DNA of 64,000 nucleotides from Paucimonas sp. GTDB taxonomy: Bacteria > Pseudomonadota > Gammaproteobacteria > Pseudomonadales > Pseudomonadaceae. Below, one piece after another: positions 17,795-26,351 of the stretch. The stretch's first letter is position 1, and the number at the start of each line of letters is the position of its first letter. Location: contig JAIRVG010000021.1 in the NCBI GenBank assembly GCA_031253995.1, positions 124,001 to 188,000 on the forward strand, read 5' to 3'. Below the pieces are notes generated by a model that ran no database searches, was not told the origin of the DNA, and worked only from the letters and a program-made list of their open reading frames with translations. The position numbers and the translations under genes were made by a program.

Positions 17795-19813
17795 ATGTTC
17801 GGTAAATTAAGTCTGGACGCGGTCCCGTACCACGAGCCGATCGTCATGGTGACACTCGCCATGATCGCGCTCGGTGGTATCGCGTTGTTCGCGGCAATCA
17901 CCTATTTCAAGAAGTGGACCTACCTCTGGTCCGAGTGGCTGACCTCGGTCGACCACAAGAAGATCGGCGTGATGTACATCATCGTCGCCATGCTGATGCT
18001 GATCCGCGGCTTCGCCGACGCGATCATGATGCGTACCCAGCTCGCGGCCGCCACCGGTGGCGCCGAGGGCTACCTGCCGCCTGAACACTATGACCAGATC
18101 TTCACCGCCCACGGTGTGATCATGATCATCTTCATGGCGATGCCATTCTTCACCGGCCTGATGAACCTGGCGCTGCCGCTGCAGATCGGCGCCCGCGACG
18201 TGGCCTTCCCGTTCCTGAACTCCCTGAGCTTCTGGCTGCTGGTGTCCGGCGTTGCGCTGGTCAACATCTCCCTGGGCGTGGGCGAATTCGCCAAGACCGG
18301 CTGGGTTGCGTACCCACCGCTGTCGGGTATCCAGTACAGCCCTGGCGTTGGCGTCGACTACTACATCTGGGCGCTACAGTTGTCCGGCCTGGGTACGACA
18401 CTGACCGGCGTCAACTTCCTGGTGACCGTGCTGAAAATGCGCGCACCTGGCATGAAGCTGATGGACATGCCGATCTTCACCTGGACCTGCACCTGGGCCA
18501 ACGTGCTGATCGTCGCTTCGTTCCCGATCCTGACTGCTGCACTGGCTCTGCTGACCGTTGACCGTTATCTGGACTTCCACATCTTCACCAACGAGCTTGG
18601 TGGGAACCCGATGATGTACGTCAACCTGTTCTGGGCCTGGGGTCACCCTGAGGTATACATCCTGATCCTGCCGGCCTTCGGCGTGTTCTCGGAAGTCACC
18701 TCGACCTTCACCGGCAAGCGCCTGTTCGGTCACCACTCGATGATCTACGCATCGGGCGCGATCGCGGTACTGGGCTTTGCGGTATGGCTGCACCACTTCT
18801 TCACCATGGGCTCCGGCGCCAGCGTCAACACCTTCTTCGGTCTGGCGACGATGCTGATTTCGATCCCGACCGGCGTCAAACTGTTCAACTGGCTGTTCAC
18901 CATCTACCAGGGCCGTCTGCGCTTCACCGCGCCAGTCCTCTGGACCCTGGGCTTCATGGTCACCTTCTCCATCGGTGGCATGACCGGCGTACTGCTGGCC
19001 GTTCCAGGTGCTGACTTCGTACTGCACAACAGCCTGTTCGTGATCGCGCACTTCCACAACGTGATCATCGGCGGCGCGGTATTCGGCTACATCGCCGGCT
19101 TCGCCTTCTGGTTCCCGAAAGCCTTCGGTTTCACCCTGAACGAGAAGTGGGGCAAGGCTGCCTTCTGGTTCTGGATCTCCGGCTTCTACGTAGCGTTCAT
19201 GCCGCTGTACGCCCTGGGCTTCATGGGCATGACCCGTCGTCTGAACCACTCGGACAACCCTGCCTGGGAACCGTACCTGTACGTTGCTGTGGTCGGCGCC
19301 GTGCTGATCCTGTTCGGTATCGCCTGCCAGCTGATCCAGCTGTACGTGTCGATCCGCGACCGCAAGGACAACATGGACGTCACCGGCGACCCATGGGGCG
19401 GCCGTACCCTGGAATGGTCGACTTCGTCGCCACCTGCGTTCTACAACTTCGCCACCATGCCTGAGAAAGTGGGCCTGGACGCCTGGCACGAAGCCAAGGA
19501 AGCCGGCGTTGCGTACAAGGTTCCGGCCAAGTACGAAGCGATCCACATGCCGAACAACACCTCCACCGGTGTGTTCATGGGCCTGTTCCTGACCATCTTC
19601 GGCTTTGCCTTCATCTGGCACATCTGGTGGCTGGTTGGCGTCAGCCTGTTCGCCACCGTCGCAGTCTTCGTTCGCCACGCCGCGCGTGACGACCAGGGCT
19701 ACATGGTTCCGGCCGAGGAAGTGGCGCGCATCGAAGGCGAGCGCATGAAAGCCCTGGGTCTGGCCACCGGTGCGCCTGCTGGTGCACGTGTCGAATCGTT
19801 TGAGCGGGTGTAA
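17795..19813 (+). CDS. cyoB: Cytochrome bo3 quinol oxidase subunit I
   Basis: This 672-residue catalytic subunit has about 15 TM helices and binds low-spin haem b, the haem o3-CuB centre and quinol. The CuB His-Tyr crosslink motif [15 protein letters not shown], the CuB His pair in WLHHFFTMG and the haem ligand motif HFHNV are all intact, as is the proton-channel stretch around [10 protein letters not shown]. The ATG is 3 bp after the cyoA stop, preceded by GAGGAG and TAAGAG. Length is normal for the family. Confidence 0.97.
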   Translation: MFGKLSLDAVPYHEPIVMVTLAMIALGGIALFAAITYFKKWTYLWSEWLTSVDHKKIGVMYIIVAMLMLIRGFADAIMMRTQLAAATGGAEGYLPPEHYDQIFTAHGVIMIIFMAMPFFTGLMNLALPLQIGARDVAFPFLNSLSFWLLVSGVALVNISLGVGEFAKTGWVAYPPLSGIQYSPGVGVDYYIWALQLSGLGTTLTGVNFLVTVLKMRAPGMKLMDMPIFTWTCTWANVLIVASFPILTAALALLTVDRYLDFHIFTNELGGNPMMYVNLFWAWGHPEVYILILPAFGVFSEVTSTFTGKRLFGHHSMIYASGAIAVLGFAVWLHHFFTMGSGASVNTFFGLATMLISIPTGVKLFNWLFTIYQGRLRFTAPVLWTLGFMVTFSIGGMTGVLLAVPGADFVLHNSLFVIAHFHNVIIGGAVFGYIAGFAFWFPKAFGFTLNEKWGKAAFWFWISGFYVAFMPLYALGFMGMTRRLNHSDNPAWEPYLYVAVVGAVLILFGIACQLIQLYVSIRDRKDNMDVTGDPWGGRTLEWSTSSPPAFYNFATMPEKVGLDAWHEAKEAGVAYKVPAKYEAIHMPNNTSTGVFMGLFLTIFGFAFIWHIWWLVGVSLFATVAVFVRHAARDDQGYMVPAEEVARIEGERMKALGLATGAPAGARVESFERV

Positions 19814-19816
19814 TCA

Positions 19817-20440
19817 ATGTCCAGTCATGTAATCAACGCAGATGTCCATGGTCACGACCATGGGCATGACGATCACCACCACGACAGCAGCGAGATGACC
19901 GTATTCGGTTTCTGGCTGTACCTGATGACCGACTGCATCCTGTTTGCGTCGATCTTCGCGACCTACGCGGTGCTGTCCGGCAACTTTGCCGGCGGCCCGT
20001 CGGGTCATGACATCTTCGAGCTGAACTACGTACTGGTCGAAACCGCGCTGCTGCTGTTCTCCAGTATCACCTTCGGTTTCGCGATGCTGCAGATGTACAA
20101 GGGCAACAAGGGTGGCGTTCTGGCCTGGCTGGCCGTCACCTGGCTGCTCGGTGCCGGCTTCATCGGCATGGAAGTCAACGAGTTCCACCTGCTGATCAGC
20201 GAAGGCTTCGGCCCTAGCCGCAGCGGCTTCCTCTCTGGCTTCTTCGCCCTGGTCGGCACCCACGGTCTGCACGTGACCGCCGGTCTGATCTGGATGGCGA
20301 TCATGATGTACCAGATCAACAAGGACGGTATCACCAACACCCACAAGACCCGCATGAGCTGCCTGAGCCTGTTCTGGCACTTCCTGGACGTGGTCTGGAT
20401 CTGCGTGTTCACCGTCGTGTACCTGATGGGGGTTCTGTAA
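19817..20440 (+). CDS. cyoC: Cytochrome bo3 quinol oxidase subunit III
   Basis: This 207-residue membrane protein has five TM helices and belongs to the haem-copper oxidase subunit III family. The His/Asp-rich N terminus ([13 protein letters not shown]) is typical of pseudomonad CyoC. It contains the conserved [12 protein letters not shown] segment at the end. It starts 3 bp after cyoB and its stop touches the cyoD ATG, so it is clearly one transcript. It stabilises the oxidase and is not catalytic. Confidence 0.95.
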   Translation: MSSHVINADVHGHDHGHDDHHHDSSEMTVFGFWLYLMTDCILFASIFATYAVLSGNFAGGPSGHDIFELNYVLVETALLLFSSITFGFAMLQMYKGNKGGVLAWLAVTWLLGAGFIGMEVNEFHLLISEGFGPSRSGFLSGFFALVGTHGLHVTAGLIWMAIMMYQINKDGITNTHKTRMSCLSLFWHFLDVVWICVFTVVYLMGVL

Positions 20441-20776
20441 ATGGCTAACGCAAACAACCACGGCCACGACGAGGCCAACCACGGCAGCGTCAAGTCGTAC
20501 GCCATCGGTTTCATCCTGTCGGTCATCCTGACGGTCATCCCGTTCTACCTGGTGATGAACCCGAGCCTGCCGAAGGACATGACCCTGCTGATCATCATCG
20601 GCTTCGCCGTGATCCAGATCGTCGTGCACCTGTACTACTTCCTGCACCTGGATGGTTCGAAGGCTGCACGCTCCAGCGTGACGTCGTTCCTGTTCACGGC
20701 GCTGGTAATTGCACTGCTGGTCGGTCTGTCGCTGTGGATCATGTTCAGCATTCACACCAGCATGATGGCGAAGTGA
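20441..20776 (+). CDS. cyoD: Cytochrome bo3 quinol oxidase subunit IV
   Basis: This 111-residue subunit has a short His/Asn-rich N terminus and three TM helices, the expected form for CyoD, which helps assemble CuB in subunit I. Its ATG follows the cyoC stop with no gap. The start region contains AACAACCA, one mismatch from the Hfq/Crc A-rich motif AANAANAA. Catabolite repression of cyo in P. putida makes this worth noting, but a single imperfect motif is weak evidence. Confidence 0.93.
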   Translation: MANANNHGHDEANHGSVKSYAIGFILSVILTVIPFYLVMNPSLPKDMTLLIIIGFAVIQIVVHLYYFLHLDGSKAARSSVTSFLFTALVIALLVGLSLWIMFSIHTSMMAK

Positions 20777-20787
20777 GGTAAGGCGGC

Positions 20788-21675
20788 ATGTCCCTTAAGC
20801 ACTACATTCAAATCACCAAGCCGGGAATCATTTTCGGCAACGTGTTGTCGGTAGCGGGCGGGTTCTTCCTCGCCGCGCAAGGGCATGTCGACTTCATGCT
20901 GTTCCTCGCCACGGTGATCGGTACTTCGCTGGTGGTTGCCTCCGGTTGTGTCTTCAACAACTGGATCGACCGCGACATCGACGTGAAGATGGAGCGCACC
21001 AAGAACCGCGCGATGGTGCAGGGGGCGATCTCGTCGCCCGTTGCACTGAGCTACGCGACCCTGCTCGGGGTCGCAGGCTTTGGCCTGCTGTACTTCAAGG
21101 CCAATGCCCTGGCGGCGCTGTGCGGTCTGATCGGCTTCATCATCTACGTCGGTTTCTACAGCCTGTACCTCAAGCGCAAGTCGGTGCACGGCACCCTGGT
21201 TGGCAGCCTGTCCGGTGCCATGCCTCCGGTGATCGGCTACTGCGCGGTGAGCGGCCAGTTCGACCTGGCAGCGCTGACCCTGCTGGTGATGTTCAGCCTG
21301 TGGCAGATGCCGCACTCCTATGCCATCGCGATCTTCCGCTTCAACGACTACCGCGCCGCATCGATCCCGGTCCTGCCGGTCGAGCGTGGCGTGCAGGCGG
21401 CGAAGAAGCAGATCATCTGGTACATCGTTGCCTTCATCGTCGCCACCCTGATGCTCACCGTCGGCGGTTACGCCGGCCTGGGCTACCTGGCTGTCGCCGC
21501 TGCCATGGGCTTGTACTGGCTGTACATGGCGCTGCGCGGCAACAAGGTGACCGATGACCGCCTGTGGGCGCGCAAGGTGTTCGCGTTCTCCATCTTCACC
21601 ATCACTGCCCTGAGCGTGATGATGTCGGTGGATACCCGTTCGCCGGTCGATGTGCTGATGACCTACGTGCATTGA
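20788..21675 (+). CDS. cyoE: Protoheme IX farnesyltransferase (haem O synthase)
   Basis: This 295-residue inner-membrane UbiA-family prenyltransferase adds a farnesyl group to haem B to make haem O for the bo3 oxidase. The Asp-rich motif [18 protein letters not shown] is intact, and about nine TM helices are predicted by eye. GAGGTAAGG lies just upstream of the ATG. It is last in the operon and is followed by a strong terminator at 21750-21781. Confidence 0.95.
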   Translation: MSLKHYIQITKPGIIFGNVLSVAGGFFLAAQGHVDFMLFLATVIGTSLVVASGCVFNNWIDRDIDVKMERTKNRAMVQGAISSPVALSYATLLGVAGFGLLYFKANALAALCGLIGFIIYVGFYSLYLKRKSVHGTLVGSLSGAMPPVIGYCAVSGQFDLAALTLLVMFSLWQMPHSYAIAIFRFNDYRAASIPVLPVERGVQAAKKQIIWYIVAFIVATLMLTVGGYAGLGYLAVAAAMGLYWLYMALRGNKVTDDRLWARKVFAFSIFTITALSVMMSVDTRSPVDVLMTYVH

Positions 21676-21679
21676 GTTG

Positions 21680-21853
21680 CAAGCTTTAAGCTTCAAGCTG
21701 CAAGAGGGGCCGCGGCGCTGCTGTTCGCTCTTTCTGCAGGTTTTATTCGAAAGCCCCGGACCCTGAGGTTCGGGGCTTTTTGATTTCAAGCCACAAGCAA
21801 AAAACAGAATCGGCGCGGACTGCTCTTTCTTACCGCTTGAAGCTTAAGGCTTG
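21680..21853. repeat. Inverted pair of HindIII-site-rich repeats around the cyo terminator
   Basis: CAAGCTTTAAGCTTCAAGC (21680-21698) recurs in inverted orientation at 21835-21853 with one mismatch in 19. The pair flanks the cyoE terminator. Such AAGCTTCAAGC-type short repeats look like a second REP class in this genome. Confidence 0.65.
21750..21781 (+). terminator. Terminator of the cyo operon
   Basis: AAAGCCCCG and CGGGGCTTT form the stem, extended inward through ACC/GGT with one mismatch and a short loop, and followed by a T-run. It lies 75 bp after the cyoE stop. Confidence 0.9.
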
Positions 21854-21967
21854 AAGCTTGAAATATCGCTTTACATCGAGGACATCGCGGCCCTATCTTC
21901 TGCCTCGGCCACCGCAGTGGCCAACGTCGCTCGGACGGTTCCGGGCGCTTACGTCTCCGAGGAAAGC

Positions 21968-23200
21968 ATGGCCGACTCCAGTTCGCCGCGCCGCTTTGCG
22001 CGCATCGATCGTCTCCCCCCCTACGTCTTCAACATCACCGCCGAACTCAAGATGGCCGCGCGCCGTCGTGGCGAGGACATCATCGACCTGAGCATGGGCA
22101 ACCCCGACGGGGCCACGCCGCCGCATATCGTCGAGAAGCTGGTGCAGGTCGCCCAGCGCGAAGACACCCACGGCTATTCCACTTCCCGAGGCATCCCCCG
22201 TCTGCGCCGCGCGATCTCGCGCTGGTACGAGGAGCGCTACAAGGTCGAGATCGACCCGGAAAGCGAAGCCATCGTCACCATCGGCTCCAAGGAAGGCCTG
22301 GCTCACCTGATGCTGGCAACCCTGGACCACGGCGACACGGTGCTGGTGCCCAACCCCAGCTACCCGATCCATATCTACGGCGCGGTGATCGCCGGCGCCC
22401 AGGTGCGTTCGGTGCCGCTGGTGCCTGGCGTGGACTTCTTCGCCGAGCTGGAGCGGGCCATCCGCGAATCCATTCCGAAACCGAAGATGATGATCCTCGG
22501 CTTCCCCTCGAACCCTACGTCGCAGTGCGTGGAGCTGGACTTCTTCGAGCGGGTGGTGGAACTGGCCAAGCAGTACGGCGTGCTGGTGATCCACGACCTG
22601 GCCTATGCCGACATCGTCTACGACGGCTGGAAAGCCCCGTCGATCATGCAGGTGCCCGGCGCCAAGGATATCGCGGTGGAGTTCTTCACCCTGTCCAAGA
22701 GCTACAACATGGCCGGCTGGCGCATCGGCTTCATGGTCGGCAACCCGGAGCTGGTCAGCGCCCTGGCGCGGATCAAGAGCTACCACGACTACGGCACTTT
22801 CACCCCGCTGCAGGTGGCGGCCATTGCCGCCCTGGAAGGCGACCAGCAATGCGTGCGGGATATCGCCGAGCAGTACCGCCAGCGCCGCAACGTGCTGGTC
22901 AAGGGCCTGCACGAGACCGGCTGGATGGTCGAGAACCCCAAGGCGTCGATGTACGTCTGGGCCAAGATCCCCGAGCAGTATGCGCATCTGGGTTCGCTGG
23001 AGTTCTCCAAGAAGCTGCTGGCCGAGGCCAAGGTCTGCGTCTCGCCGGGCATCGGTTTCGGTGACTACGGCGACGATCACGTGCGCTTCGCCCTGATCGA
23101 GAACCAGGACCGTATCCGCCAGGCCGTGCGCGGCATCCGCCAGATGTTCCGCGCCGACGGCATCGAGCCGCCGAAAGCCGCGAAACCGGTCAAGGCCTGA
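21968..23200 (+). CDS. alaC: Alanine transaminase AlaC-type aminotransferase
   Basis: This 410-residue class I/II PLP aminotransferase is of the AlaC branch, which interconverts pyruvate/glutamate with alanine/2-oxoglutarate. It has the glycine loop IGSKEGLAH, the PLP-contact [12 protein letters not shown], the Schiff-base Lys in [15 protein letters not shown] and Arg in [12 protein letters not shown] chose ATG 21968 ([10 protein letters not shown]) because GAGGAAAGC lies directly upstream and family members begin there; the frame is open further upstream to 21851 through a repeat. It is monocistronic, with a terminator 11 bp after the stop. Confidence 0.9.
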   Translation: MADSSSPRRFARIDRLPPYVFNITAELKMAARRRGEDIIDLSMGNPDGATPPHIVEKLVQVAQREDTHGYSTSRGIPRLRRAISRWYEERYKVEIDPESEAIVTIGSKEGLAHLMLATLDHGDTVLVPNPSYPIHIYGAVIAGAQVRSVPLVPGVDFFAELERAIRESIPKPKMMILGFPSNPTSQCVELDFFERVVELAKQYGVLVIHDLAYADIVYDGWKAPSIMQVPGAKDIAVEFFTLSKSYNMAGWRIGFMVGNPELVSALARIKSYHDYGTFTPLQVAAIAALEGDQQCVRDIAEQYRQRRNVLVKGLHETGWMVENPKASMYVWAKIPEQYAHLGSLEFSKKLLAEAKVCVSPGIGFGDYGDDHVRFALIENQDRIRQAVRGIRQMFRADGIEPPKAAKPVKA

Positions 23201-23210
23201 GGTCTTGCCG

Positions 23211-23252
23211 AAAGCCCGAAGCCCCCGTGATGCGGGTGCTTCGGGCTTTTTT
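23211..23252 (+). terminator. Terminator of alaC
   Basis: AAAGCCCGAAGC and GCTTCGGGCTTT form a 12-bp stem capped by CCCC/GGG pairing, followed by TTTTTT. Confidence 0.92.
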
Positions 23253-23372
23253 CATGTCACCGGTCGGGCGCCAATATTTCTTTTCAAAACCCCCTTCTCA
23301 ACGGCGTGCCATTGCATAGAATTGCCGACGGGACTCTCCCCATAACGACAATTCTTCCCCCCTCCCGACATC

Positions 23373-23729
23373 ATGTCCGACCATCCTTGCTTGAGTTGTG
23401 GCGCCTGCTGCGCGCATTTCCGTGTGTCCTTTTTCTGGGGTGAATGCGCCTCGGCCGGTGGTTGTGTTCCCGATGAGCTGGTGGTGCAGATCACCCCGCA
23501 CCGGGTGGCGATGATCGGCACCGACGCCAAGCCGGCGCGCTGTATCTCCCTGGGCGGGGAGGTGGGCAAGGCGGTCGCCTGCAACATGTACGAGCAGCGC
23601 TCGACACCCTGTCGAGATTTCGAGGCCTCCTGGGAGAACGGCGAGCACAACCCGCGCTGCGACGATGCCCGCGCGGCTCATGGGTTGCCGCCGTTGCAGC
23701 CGTTCGAGTTCGGCGTCACGGCAGCCTGA
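23373..23729 (+). CDS. YkgJ-family cysteine-cluster protein (short form)
   Basis: This 118-residue protein has the cluster [12 protein letters not shown] at residues 6-17. Further Cys are in [36 protein letters not shown] and NPRCDD. It is a short relative of the longer cysteine-cluster protein at 10457-11224. The family is thought to bind Zn or an Fe-S centre, but no reaction is known. It appears monocistronic. The adjacent gene on the other strand ends 35 bp downstream. Confidence 0.8.
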   Translation: MSDHPCLSCGACCAHFRVSFFWGECASAGGCVPDELVVQITPHRVAMIGTDAKPARCISLGGEVGKAVACNMYEQRSTPCRDFEASWENGEHNPRCDDARAAHGLPPLQPFEFGVTAA

Positions 23730-23764
23730 CAGCTCCCCAGGGCCTGCAAGGCAGGCCCCTGGAT

Positions 23765-24244
23765 CTACCGGTTGGAAGCGGTCCCCCACTGCACCACCAG
23801 CATCCCCACCACGATCAACCCCACCCCCAGCACCCGCGCCAGGTTCACCGGCCGCTCCGGCAATCCCATCAAGCCCCACTGGTCGATCGCCAGCGACGAC
23901 AGCACCTGCCCGGCCACCACGCAGACGATGAACCCCGCGGCCCCCAGCTTCGGCGTAAGGATCAGCGCCGCCGTGATATAGACCACCCCGGCCACCCCAC
24001 CGAACCACGCCCACCACGGCGCCGCCGCCAACGCAGCGAACTGCGGCAGCGGCGCACGCATCAGCCACAGCGCCGGCAACACCAGCACCACGCTCACCGA
24101 CAACGACACCAGCGCCGCCCACAACGGATGCCCGAGCAGGCGCCCCAACGCTGCATTGCCGCCAGCCTGGAACGGCACGGCAGCACCGGCGAGCAGGGCA
24201 ACCAGCGGCAACAGCAAGACGGCAGGGGCGAAATTCAGATTCAT
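23765..24244 (-). CDS. DMT-superfamily membrane protein (YdcZ/DUF606 type)
   Basis: This 159-residue protein has five hydrophobic helices and the DUF606/YdcZ features: AGAAVPFQAGGNAALGR near the N terminus, PWWAWFGGVAGVVYI in the middle and the GLIVVGMLVVQ end. These are half-size relatives of drug/metabolite exporters that work as dimers. The ATG at 24244 has AAGGAG seven bases upstream. It is divergent from a LysR gene with a palindrome in between, so LysR control is likely. The substrate is unknown. Confidence 0.82.
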   Translation of the reverse strand: MNLNFAPAVLLLPLVALLAGAAVPFQAGGNAALGRLLGHPLWAALVSLSVSVVLVLPALWLMRAPLPQFAALAAAPWWAWFGGVAGVVYITAALILTPKLGAAGFIVCVVAGQVLSSLAIDQWGLMGLPERPVNLARVLGVGLIVVGMLVVQWGTASNR

Positions 24245-24302
24245 GGCGGACTCCTTGATACGCATGACAGGCATGAGGCAGTCTTGGTTATCCACATGCT
24301 GG

Positions 24303-24321
24303 ATGGAAATTCGAATTCCAT
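24303..24321. promoter_or_regulatory. Candidate LysR operator in divergent promoter
   Basis: GGAAATTCGAATTCC-type dyad (ATGGAA...TCCAT) lies between the divergent DMT and LysR genes, about 20 bp from the LysR ATG. LysR regulators usually bind such dyads near their own start. Confidence 0.4.
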
Positions 24322-24339
24322 ACACGGACTATTCGCCCT

Positions 24340-25245
24340 ATGGATGACCTGCGTCGTATCGACCTCAACCTGCTACTCACCCTGCATGCCCTGCTGGCCG
24401 AGCAGCATGTGTCCCGCGCCGCCCTGCGCCTGCACCGCAGCCAGCCGGCGGTGAGCCACGCCCTGGCGCAATTGCGCGAGATTTTCGCCGATCCGTTGCT
24501 GGTGCGTCGTGGTGGCCGCCTGCAACCCACCGCCCGCGCCCTGGCCCTGGCGCAGCCACTGCAGGAGGCGCTGCAACAGCTCGACGCACTGCTCAGCAGC
24601 CCGGGTTTCGACCCGGCCCGGGCGCGGCGCAGCTTTCGCCTGGCGATGTCCGACTATGGCGCGCGGGTGGTGCTGCCGCGCTTGATGCGTGGCCTGCGCG
24701 AGACTGCGCCGGGCATCGACCTGGTGGTGACCCAGGGCAGCCGCGAGGCCATGCTCAGCCAGCTGATGGACGGCGAGATCGACCTGGCCCTGGCAGTGTT
24801 TCCCGACCTGGCCGCGCCCTTGCGCGCGGAAACCCTGTTCGTGGAAAGCTTCGCCTGCCTGGCCGATCGCGACACTTTGCCGGCCCGTGGTGGTCTGAGC
24901 TTGGCCGAGTGGCTGGCGCGGCCCCATGTGCTGGTGGCGGTGCGTCCTGGTGCCGACAACGAGATCGACCTGGCCCTCGCCGCGCTGGGCGAACAACGCC
25001 GGGTCGCCCTGGCGCTGCCACACTGGACAGCAGCCACCGAAGTGATCGCCGGTACCGACCTGGTGCTCACCGTGGCCCGCCGCAGCCTGTTGCGTCCGCC
25101 GCGGGGCTTGCGTTGCTTCGAACCACCGCTGCCGATCCGTGCCTTCGATTTCCAGCAGGCCTGGCACGAGCGCCGCGAGGGCGATGCCGCGCATCGCTGG
25201 ATGCGCGGGCAGGTGATGCGCGCGTGCCAGCTTGAATCCGTTTGA
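24340..25245 (+). CDS. LysR-family transcriptional regulator
   Basis: This 301-residue regulator has an N-terminal winged HTH (LRRIDLNLLLTLHALLAEQH, SRAALRLHRSQPAVSHALAQL) at residues 1-65 and a periplasmic-binding-protein-like effector domain, about 90-295. The last part, FQQAWHERREGDAAHRWMRG, resembles the NodD/LeuO-like subgroup. It is divergent from the DMT-type gene and probably controls it. The inducer is unknown. Confidence 0.88.
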   Translation: MDDLRRIDLNLLLTLHALLAEQHVSRAALRLHRSQPAVSHALAQLREIFADPLLVRRGGRLQPTARALALAQPLQEALQQLDALLSSPGFDPARARRSFRLAMSDYGARVVLPRLMRGLRETAPGIDLVVTQGSREAMLSQLMDGEIDLALAVFPDLAAPLRAETLFVESFACLADRDTLPARGGLSLAEWLARPHVLVAVRPGADNEIDLALAALGEQRRVALALPHWTAATEVIAGTDLVLTVARRSLLRPPRGLRCFEPPLPIRAFDFQQAWHERREGDAAHRWMRGQVMRACQLESV

Positions 25246-25265
25246 CCACGACATGGAGTTTGCCG

Positions 25266-25637
25266 ATGAACCCGAGAATCCTTACCGCTGCCCTGGTCCT
25301 GCTGGGCGCCAGCCAGATCGCCCAGGCCGACAGCTACAGCCAGTGCATGCAGGCCGCCAATACCACGGTAGCCATGCGCGACTGTTCCGGCGCCGAGCTC
25401 AAGCGCCAGGACACCCGTCTGAACCAGGCCTACAAGAGCACGATGAACAGCCTTGAGCAGCCGCAGCAGGACAAGCTGCGGGAGGCGCAGCGGGCGTGGG
25501 TGAAGTACCGGGATGCCAATTGCGGGATGTATTACGGGCTGACGGGCGGGACTATCGATCAGCTCAATGGGTCTGGGTGTCAGGTGGACATGACAAAGCA
25601 GCGGGCCGATGAGCTGGAGAAACTGCAAAGCCATTAA
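25266..25637 (+). CDS. LprI/DUF1311-family secreted protein
   Basis: This 123-residue protein has a signal peptide ending ASQIAQA. The mature domain has the DUF1311 pattern: CMQAANTT...DCSGAELKRQDTRLNQAYK, then QRAWVKYRDANCGMYY and a C-terminal CQVDMTKQRADEL. The four cysteines probably form two disulfides. Some members inhibit lysozyme (LprI of mycobacteria), but many are uncharacterised. ATG 25266 gives a complete signal peptide and has GGAG upstream. It is followed by a bidirectional terminator. Confidence 0.85.
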   Translation: MNPRILTAALVLLGASQIAQADSYSQCMQAANTTVAMRDCSGAELKRQDTRLNQAYKSTMNSLEQPQQDKLREAQRAWVKYRDANCGMYYGLTGGTIDQLNGSGCQVDMTKQRADELEKLQSH

Positions 25638-25663
25638 GGGCCTCACAGCTCCTGCAACACATG

Positions 25664-25697
25664 AAAAAGCCCCGGGTCCTTGGGACCCGGGGCTTTT
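25664..25697. terminator. Bidirectional terminator
   Basis: A 14-16-bp perfect stem (AAGCCCCGGGTCC and GGACCCGGGGCTT) has A-runs on the left and T-runs on the right. It lies between convergent genes (the DUF1311 gene and the HPF-like gene) and can serve both. Confidence 0.93.
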
Positions 25698-25719
25698 ACC
25701 GTCTCGCGTTTCTAGTGTT

Positions 25720-26106
25720 TCAGCCCAGCCGCTCCAGGAATTCTTCCTGCAGCAACGCGTCGTTGGCGCTGCTGTTCTGCTCGGCGACCGCGCGTTTGCT
25801 GCGCAGCTTGCCGTACAGGTGTTCCAGGGCGTTGTTCAGCTTCTGTGCGGCACCCTCCACGGCCTGGTCCAGGGACGGCGCCTTGTGGGTGACGGAAATC
25901 GGTTGATGGCCTTTTGGGCGTGCCTCCATCTGGCAACGTTTGTCGTGCGGGCCTGCCTTGTCGCCGTTCTCGTCCCGCAGATGCACTTCGATGCGGGTCA
26001 GGGAATCGTCGTAGCGGTCGAGCGTGCTTTCCACCGTGCTGCGTACCCACTGCTCCAGCCGGATGTTGCCTTGAATATGGTTGTCGCTGTTGACCTGGAT
26101 TTGCAT
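25720..26106 (-). CDS. Ribosome hibernation factor family protein (HPF/RaiA)
   Basis: This 128-residue protein has the S30AE fold pattern: MQIQVNSDNHIQGN, then TLDRYDDSLTRIEVHLRDENGD, KRCQMEARPKGHQPISVTHKA and the final helix AVEGAAQKLNNALEHLYGKL. Family members bind the small ribosomal subunit near the decoding site in stress and stationary phase. It is not next to rpoN or ptsN, where the main Pseudomonas hpf sits, so this is an additional paralogue. A C-terminal tail of about 25 residues (NDALLQEEFLERLG) is extra relative to the core. Confidence 0.85.
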   Translation of the reverse strand: MQIQVNSDNHIQGNIRLEQWVRSTVESTLDRYDDSLTRIEVHLRDENGDKAGPHDKRCQMEARPKGHQPISVTHKAPSLDQAVEGAAQKLNNALEHLYGKLRSKRAVAEQNSSANDALLQEEFLERLG

Positions 26107-26297
26107 GATTCCAATCCTTATTCAGCTAGCTCGCAAGAGGCTGACGAGGGGAGAGGTTCCCGTGGAATTCATCGCCTCTTGACTACAAGGTCAGGCAGTT
26201 CGAGAAAGATTTCAACCCCCTAAAAAATAAAAATATTTTGTTTCAAGTTGCCCCGGAAACAGGGTTAGGATCAGGGAGATAAGTGCTGGGGCGACTT

Positions 26298-26346
26298 TCC
26301 CTTGCAGGAGCGAGCGTGCTCGCGAAGGGCCGCAAAGCGGCCCCAA
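26298..26346. repeat. REP-type sequence between HPF-like gene and fecA
   Basis: The sequence has two nested short palindromes (GCGAGCGTGCTCGC and GGCCGCAAAGCGGCC) and starts TTGCAGGAGCGAG, typical of Pseudomonas REPs of another class. It lies directly after the 3' end of the fec operon (minus strand). The rest of 26107-26351 holds no gene; it has an A/T-rich stretch near 26220-26245, which may carry the HPF-like promoter. Confidence 0.65.
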
Positions 26347-26351
26347 AAGCC

